Part shown: positions 7,367 through 11,111 of the stretch, in pieces
How positions within the stretch are numbered: the stretch's first letter is position 1
Layout of the letters: the number at the start of each line of letters is the position of its first letter
NCBI GenBank assembly: GCA_031279965.1
Contig: JAITHM010000029.1
Span: 1 to 11,111, forward strand
Reading direction: 5' to 3'
Source of the DNA: Spirochaetaceae bacterium
GTDB lineage: Bacteria; Spirochaetota; Spirochaetia; Treponematales; Breznakiellaceae
DNA: 11,111 nt
Program-made: the position numbers and the translations under genes
Notes under the pieces: model-generated
What the model was told of the DNA's origin: nothing
Databases searched by the model: none
Seen by the model: the letters and a program-made list of their open reading frames with translations, nothing else

Positions 7367-8224
7367 ATGACAACAGAAGAAATTTTTGACTGCCTTCGTA
7401 AGCTGCAGGATGTGCTTACGGAGAAAATCGTATTGGAACGCGAGATGACGGATATTCCAAAGTCTCTTTCATCGCAGGAAGAGCTTGTTCTTAGGCTTAA
7501 ACAGGGTTATATCGATAAAGATCAGGAATATGTTGAAGCGCGTAAGAAAGAGAGTGAACTAAGAAACCTGCTTTTGGAGGCGGAAAGCGAGCGCGAAAAG
7601 GCGGAAAAAAAGATGGACGCCATTGAAACTCAGCGTGAATACGAAGCGCTCGATAAAGAAATCAAGGATGCGGCGAACAAGGAACACAATTACCGGCGTG
7701 ACCTTCAGCTTGCCGAACAGAAAGTTTCCACGCTTAAAACCGAATTGCAGCAGCACAAAGAATTGATGGATCAGCAGACAAATGAACTTACCGACCGGAA
7801 AAAATCTGTTGAGACGGAACTTGAAAGCCGCACCAAGCTGCTTGAAAAAATTGCTGTTGAAGAAAAAAAGCTTACTAAAGATCTAGATCCAGAACTTGTC
7901 TTCAAATTTGAACGCATCATTCGCAAAAAAGGCGGACGCGGTATTGTTGCCGTGCGGGGCGGCGTGTGTAATAGCTGCCACATGATACTGCCTGTTCAGT
8001 TTGCCAATGCTGTGCGGCTTGGTACAGAAGTGCTTTCCTGCCCGTATTGTTCAAGCATATTGTACTACGAAGAAACTGCCGAAGGCGAGGAAGATTTCTT
8101 TGACGAAGAGACGGCCGGCAGTCTTGCTGATCTTGATGCTCTTGATGATGAAGATGATTTTGATGATGATGAAGGTGATGAAGAAGAATTTGATGAAAAA
8201 ATAAGTGCGGATTTTGAAGAATAG
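7367..8224 (+). CDS. Coiled-coil, C4-type zinc-ribbon protein (CdsZ/CT398-like) with acidic tail
   Basis: The 285-residue protein has three parts. Residues 1 to about 185 are highly charged and predicted by eye to form a long helical hairpin coiled coil, including the family-typical TQREYEALDKEI (88-99). Residues about 190-235 form a zinc ribbon with Cys201, Cys204, Cys225 and Cys228 (CNSC...CPYC). Residues about 236-285 are an almost purely acidic low-complexity tail (Asp/Glu runs). The first two parts match the widespread C4-type zinc-ribbon family (PF02591 type). From literature I recall that the Chlamydia member CT398/CdsZ binds sigma-54 and type III secretion components; in most bacteria the role is unknown. 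No signal peptide or membrane segment is present, so it should be cytosolic. Its position after rpoD and just before rnpB suggests a link to transcription or RNA metabolism, which is an inference. Family call is firm, function is not. Confidence 0.85.
   Translation: MTTEEIFDCLRKLQDVLTEKIVLEREMTDIPKSLSSQEELVLRLKQGYIDKDQEYVEARKKESELRNLLLEAESEREKAEKKMDAIETQREYEALDKEIKDAANKEHNYRRDLQLAEQKVSTLKTELQQHKELMDQQTNELTDRKKSVETELESRTKLLEKIAVEEKKLTKDLDPELVFKFERIIRKKGGRGIVAVRGGVCNSCHMILPVQFANAVRLGTEVLSCPYCSSILYYEETAEGEEDFFDEETAGSLADLDALDDEDDFDDDEGDEEEFDEKISADFEE
8133..8195 (+). repeat. GAT/GAA triplet-rich low-complexity tract
   Basis: A run of GAT, GAA and near variants encodes the Asp/Glu-rich tail of the zinc-ribbon protein. 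Because the unit is three bases, slippage would change tail length without breaking the frame. Confidence 0.6.
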
Positions 8225-8230
8225 TTATTA

Positions 8231-8603
<373 letters not shown>

Positions 8604-8621
8604 TTTTTTTAAGGGCTTCGT

Positions 8622-9017
8622 ATGGGAATTTTTTCACGCCTTGAACATATTGTTTCAAGTTATGTTAACGATATACTGGACGGAAATGACCAACCGTCCC
8701 GCTCTTTTTTCCACAATGACGCTGATCTTGATGAGGCATACAAAGAGCTGGAAGATTATCTGAACGGCTCCCCGCGTCCACAGACCAAAGCAGGCCATCC
8801 AGCGCCGGATCTTCCACCGGATGTCGCGGCGGCATTTGTCTGTCTTGGCCTTCCCCCAACAGCGCCTGCCGCCGCCTGCAAAAAAGCCTACCGTACGCTG
8901 AGCAAGCGCTACCACCCTGACCATTCCTCGCACGAGGACGCGGCGGACAATGCGGAGCGCTTTGTCCGCATTCAACACGCCTATGAGCGGCTTGAAAAAT
9001 GGTATTTACAGCATTAA
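8622..9017 (+). CDS. Small J-domain protein (C-terminal DnaJ domain)
   Basis: A 131-residue protein with a J domain at its C-terminus (about 68-131). J domains stimulate the ATPase of DnaK-type Hsp70 chaperones; the essential HPD tripeptide is intact at 98-100 within KRYHPDHS, and helix IV/last-helix sequence FVRIQHAYERLEKW follows. The N-terminal 60 residues (MGIFSRLEHIVSSYVNDIL...) are not a known domain to me and contain a polar linker rich in Pro. The Gly/Phe region, zinc fingers and substrate-binding domains of true DnaJ are absent, so it is a specialised co-chaperone, not DnaJ itself. AAGGG at 8611-8616, abutting the rnpB T run, is the ribosome binding site. Its 3' end overlaps the next gene by 19 bases. 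The client or Hsp70 partner cannot be told from the sequence. Confidence 0.85.
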   Translation: MGIFSRLEHIVSSYVNDILDGNDQPSRSFFHNDADLDEAYKELEDYLNGSPRPQTKAGHPAPDLPPDVAAAFVCLGLPPTAPAAACKKAYRTLSKRYHPDHSSHEDAADNAERFVRIQHAYERLEKWYLQH

Positions 9018-10612
9018 GCCATTCCTGCCGCCGGAGCGCCGCCGCTCGCCGCATCATCCTTGCGGCGGTCTTGGGCGTCCACGTTATTTCCAGCTCTGCC
9101 GCGCTTGAAGCCGGAGTGCGCCGCCGTTTTGAACAGCGAAGCGCAGAATTGCACGTGCTGCTTGCCGAAGCGGACATTACGGCAGAGGAACGCCCTTTGG
9201 AAGAACGTTATGGGGCGTTTGGATCGTCGTTTCTTGTGCGGCCTGCCGTTCAGCATCCAAAGTCGGCGCTGATTGTCGCCGTCCCCATTACAACGCCTGA
9301 TGATACCGGTACAGAACGGCATACAGGCTTTGAGTTTGCGCTGGAATTGCTTAAAAAACGGAGCGCGTCTGCGCCGCCTGTTTTTGTCGCGTTCCTTGCG
9401 GCCGCATGGGATAGTGTTGATGGCAGTCCTGCGTATCCGGGTTTTGAGGAGCTTCTTGATACGCTTGACAACATTGATCAGCTTGTTGTTCTTTATGCGG
9501 ATATTACTGCGATTAACGGGCCGCTTACGATAATGCAGGCGGCGCGTAATACAGGCACTCCACTTGAAATCCTTGAGCCTTTTACAAATATCTGCACAAG
9601 CTTCAATGTTCCTTTTGAATTTTATACAAAATATAACGCGCTTTACCGTTGCGGTGTTGTTAAGCCGCGCAAACCGCTTGAGCTGGCCGCATTACGCGAT
9701 ATACCATTAATCTATGTCACCAGCAGCACAAAAAATTATGGCACGCTTATTGACGCGCCTGCGCTGGCACGTGCGGTAAATCTTTGGGCGGATCAGGCAA
9801 TCGCTGTTGTCCAAGACGATATGACGCTGAATTATTTTATCACAGGATTAAGTTCACGGCCGGTATATCTTGCCGAAAGGTCAATAATTCTTTATGCCTT
9901 TCTTTTTGATATACTGCTCTTTGTGTGCCTGCTTTTTATTCGCTACGCGCGTGCACGCACCAAAATATATTTTTTAGTGCTTGGAAATTTTTTTACGATC
10001 TTTTTTGTCGTTATGACATTTCTTGACATTTCCCTTATTCCTCTTGCACTGCCGGCGCTTTTTGTGTTATCGGCGCTTTTTTTTCTTCAAGCAGCGCAAA
10101 AAAAATGGCATATTGTTAAAGCAAAGTTTTTACCGTTAGTTATCTCGCTTACGGTACTCATCTTCACAGGCCTTGCGATAATTCCCTTTGCCGACATACT
10201 AACTGATGTTAGGCGGCTTAGCGGTGTGGACAGCAAACCCGTTCTTCCGGTACATGAACGTCCGGTATACACCGGTCTTCCCCTTCTGATTGAACAGCAT
10301 GAATTTCTTGGCCGCAGGATGGTTAAACTGATTGTTGACGCACCGGACGAACCCAGCCGCTACCGGCTTACTTTGTCCCTGCCGGAAGACGCACGTTCCA
10401 GCGAAGACCGCGGCGACCTTATCGTATATGCATCAAGCGTTCCCTGGACATTAAACACGCAGTCTGTCGAATGGACGCTGGGCTCGTTTCCGCCGCAGCG
10501 CCTGGAACTGAATTTTGCATTGAGCGCCGGCCTTAACGGAACATTTCATATTGAAGCGCTCTACCCCACCCTCAGGCGCAGAGGATACGCGGCGCTTCCC
10601 CCCGCCCCCTAA
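8999..10612 (+). CDS. Polytopic membrane protein of unknown function, possible degenerate M28/Gaa1-like domain
   Basis: I do not recognise this 537-residue protein with confidence. It has a basic N-terminus and a hydrophobic stretch at about 18-36 (signal peptide or anchor). A soluble, presumably periplasmic, region of about 250 residues follows, then four likely membrane helices at about 294-316, 322-343, 344-364 and 375-398. A C-terminal soluble domain (about 415-537) is rich in alternating polar/hydrophobic residues and looks like beta structure. Residues 88-140 (SALIVAVPIT... then a helix, then PPVFVAFLAAAWDS) resemble the strand-helix-strand start of M28 aminopeptidases and eukaryotic Gaa1, but the metal ligands (HxD, the bridging D, EE) are not there. 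Start: the ATG at 8999 lies inside the J-domain gene, with only a weak purine stretch before it. The 19-base overlap suggests coupled translation with the J-domain gene. No terminator is evident after it. Confidence 0.75.
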   Translation: MVFTALSHSCRRSAAARRIILAAVLGVHVISSSAALEAGVRRRFEQRSAELHVLLAEADITAEERPLEERYGAFGSSFLVRPAVQHPKSALIVAVPITTPDDTGTERHTGFEFALELLKKRSASAPPVFVAFLAAAWDSVDGSPAYPGFEELLDTLDNIDQLVVLYADITAINGPLTIMQAARNTGTPLEILEPFTNICTSFNVPFEFYTKYNALYRCGVVKPRKPLELAALRDIPLIYVTSSTKNYGTLIDAPALARAVNLWADQAIAVVQDDMTLNYFITGLSSRPVYLAERSIILYAFLFDILLFVCLLFIRYARARTKIYFLVLGNFFTIFFVVMTFLDISLIPLALPALFVLSALFFLQAAQKKWHIVKAKFLPLVISLTVLIFTGLAIIPFADILTDVRRLSGVDSKPVLPVHERPVYTGLPLLIEQHEFLGRRMVKLIVDAPDEPSRYRLTLSLPEDARSSEDRGDLIVYASSVPWTLNTQSVEWTLGSFPPQRLELNFALSAGLNGTFHIEALYPTLRRRGYAALPPAP

Positions 10613-10632
10613 CCTGGCCATTCGAATTTCAG

Positions 10633-10662
10633 TTGAAAGAAAGCGGAAAAATATGGTATTAT
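10633..10662 (+). promoter_or_regulatory. Sigma-70 promoter with extended -10 for the lipoprotein gene
   Basis: TTGAAA (10633-10638) and TATTAT (10657-10662) each resemble the consensus -35 and -10 boxes, with an 18-base spacer. TGG directly before the -10 gives an extended -10 motif. Transcription should start near 10669, leaving a leader of about 57 bases. That leader can form a small A/T hairpin (about 10669-10686) and a short CCCC/GGGG stem (10687-10690 with 10703-10706) followed by a T-rich run. Whether this leader has any regulatory role is unknown. Confidence 0.65.
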
Positions 10663-10725
10663 GATAAAGATAAGTTTGAGTTTATCCCCCAATCAGACTG
10701 CCGGGGTTTGTTTTAAGGAGATTTT

Positions 10726-11111
10726 ATGAAGTATGCGGGAACGGCGCTTGCGGCGCTGGTAGTTTTAGGATTTGCAGGATGCAGCCAGAATTTTTTTCAC
10801 GGTCAAAAAGATACTACAGCTCCCTCTTCCGGGTTGGAGGAATCGCTGGTTCCTCCGGTACAGAGCGATCATAATCAGCTTAACAGCTTGCAGGCAGATA
10901 AAGTTACGACGGATGCAATTGTTGTGCTGCGGCCTGATTTTGACCCTTCCGTTTACCGGTATTCAGTCTATGCTTATAATTCTGATGAGAACGGTAAAAT
11001 AAGCATTACCGTTACGCCCGGCACCCACGCCACCAGCACGATTTTCCTTTCTACAGATGACGGCCTGCAGTACAACGAGACCGCTTCCGGCACAGCCATA
11101 CCGGTAAACGA
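10726..11111 (+). CDS. Lipoprotein with cadherin-like beta-sandwich domain; 3' end outside window
   Basis: The reading frame starts at an ATG preceded by a good AAGGAG ribosome site (10715-10720) and stays open to the window end (128 codons seen). The first 18 residues are a lipoprotein signal peptide: short basic start, hydrophobic core LAALVVLGF, then AGC with Cys19 as the likely lipidated residue. The box FAGC is a relaxed form common in spirochaetes. A polar, Pro/Ser/Gln-rich linker follows. From about residue 66 the sequence (RPDFDPSVYRYSVYAYN... ISITVTP...) matches the pattern of cadherin-like beta-sandwich domains (PF12733 type), which are often found in surface or periplasmic proteins of spirochaetes and Firmicutes. 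It probably sits in the inner or outer membrane facing the periplasm or exterior. Function and full length cannot be told. It has its own promoter. Confidence 0.85.
   Translation, partial: MKYAGTALAALVVLGFAGCSQNFFHGQKDTTAPSSGLEESLVPPVQSDHNQLNSLQADKVTTDAIVVLRPDFDPSVYRYSVYAYNSDENGKISITVTPGTHATSTIFLSTDDGLQYNETASGTAIPVN

Overview
The window is an ordinary chromosomal stretch of a spirochaete, most likely a Treponema-like species. It is moderately GC-rich, probably a little under 50% (estimated by eye). The lineage is inferred from gene order (dnaG, rpoD, a coiled-coil zinc-ribbon gene, a bacterial type A RNase P RNA, a small J-domain gene), from the relaxed lipobox of the last gene, and from the general character of the proteins. 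No 16S gene or other decisive taxonomic marker is present, so the genus is an inference.

Layout. Positions 1-1095 hold the 3' two thirds of groEL on the plus strand. It converges on nudC (minus strand, 1195-1995) across a strong hairpin that could stop transcription from both sides. trkH (2118-3563) runs divergently from nudC and encodes the membrane pore subunit of a Trk/Ktr potassium transporter. After a 101-base gap comes a compact plus-strand block of information-processing genes: dnaG primase (3665-5494), rpoD primary sigma factor (5478-7319, overlapping dnaG by 17 bases), a CdsZ-type coiled-coil/zinc-ribbon gene (7367-8224), rnpB (about 8231-8603), a small J-domain gene (8622-9017) and a membrane protein of unknown function (8999-10612, overlapping the J gene by 19 bases). 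A recognisable promoter then starts a new unit with a lipoprotein carrying a cadherin-like beta-sandwich domain (10726 to beyond the window end).

How the genes relate. dnaG-rpoD is the core of the classic macromolecular-synthesis operon (rpsU is not seen here). The zinc-ribbon gene and rnpB follow with almost no spacing, so replication priming, housekeeping transcription and tRNA 5' maturation may share transcription. groEL, and possibly the J-domain protein, belong to protein folding. nudC (NADH/NAD-cap hydrolysis) and trkH (K+ uptake) are stand-alone housekeeping genes.

Novelty. I see no CRISPR array, insertion sequence, phage gene, toxin-antitoxin pair or defence system, and no convincing undescribed multi-gene system. 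The points most worth a second look are the tight packing around rnpB, an apparent GGA instead of GGU in the rnpB L15 region, the unrecognised membrane protein with a possible metal-less M28/Gaa1-like domain, and the zinc-ribbon protein next to rpoD.
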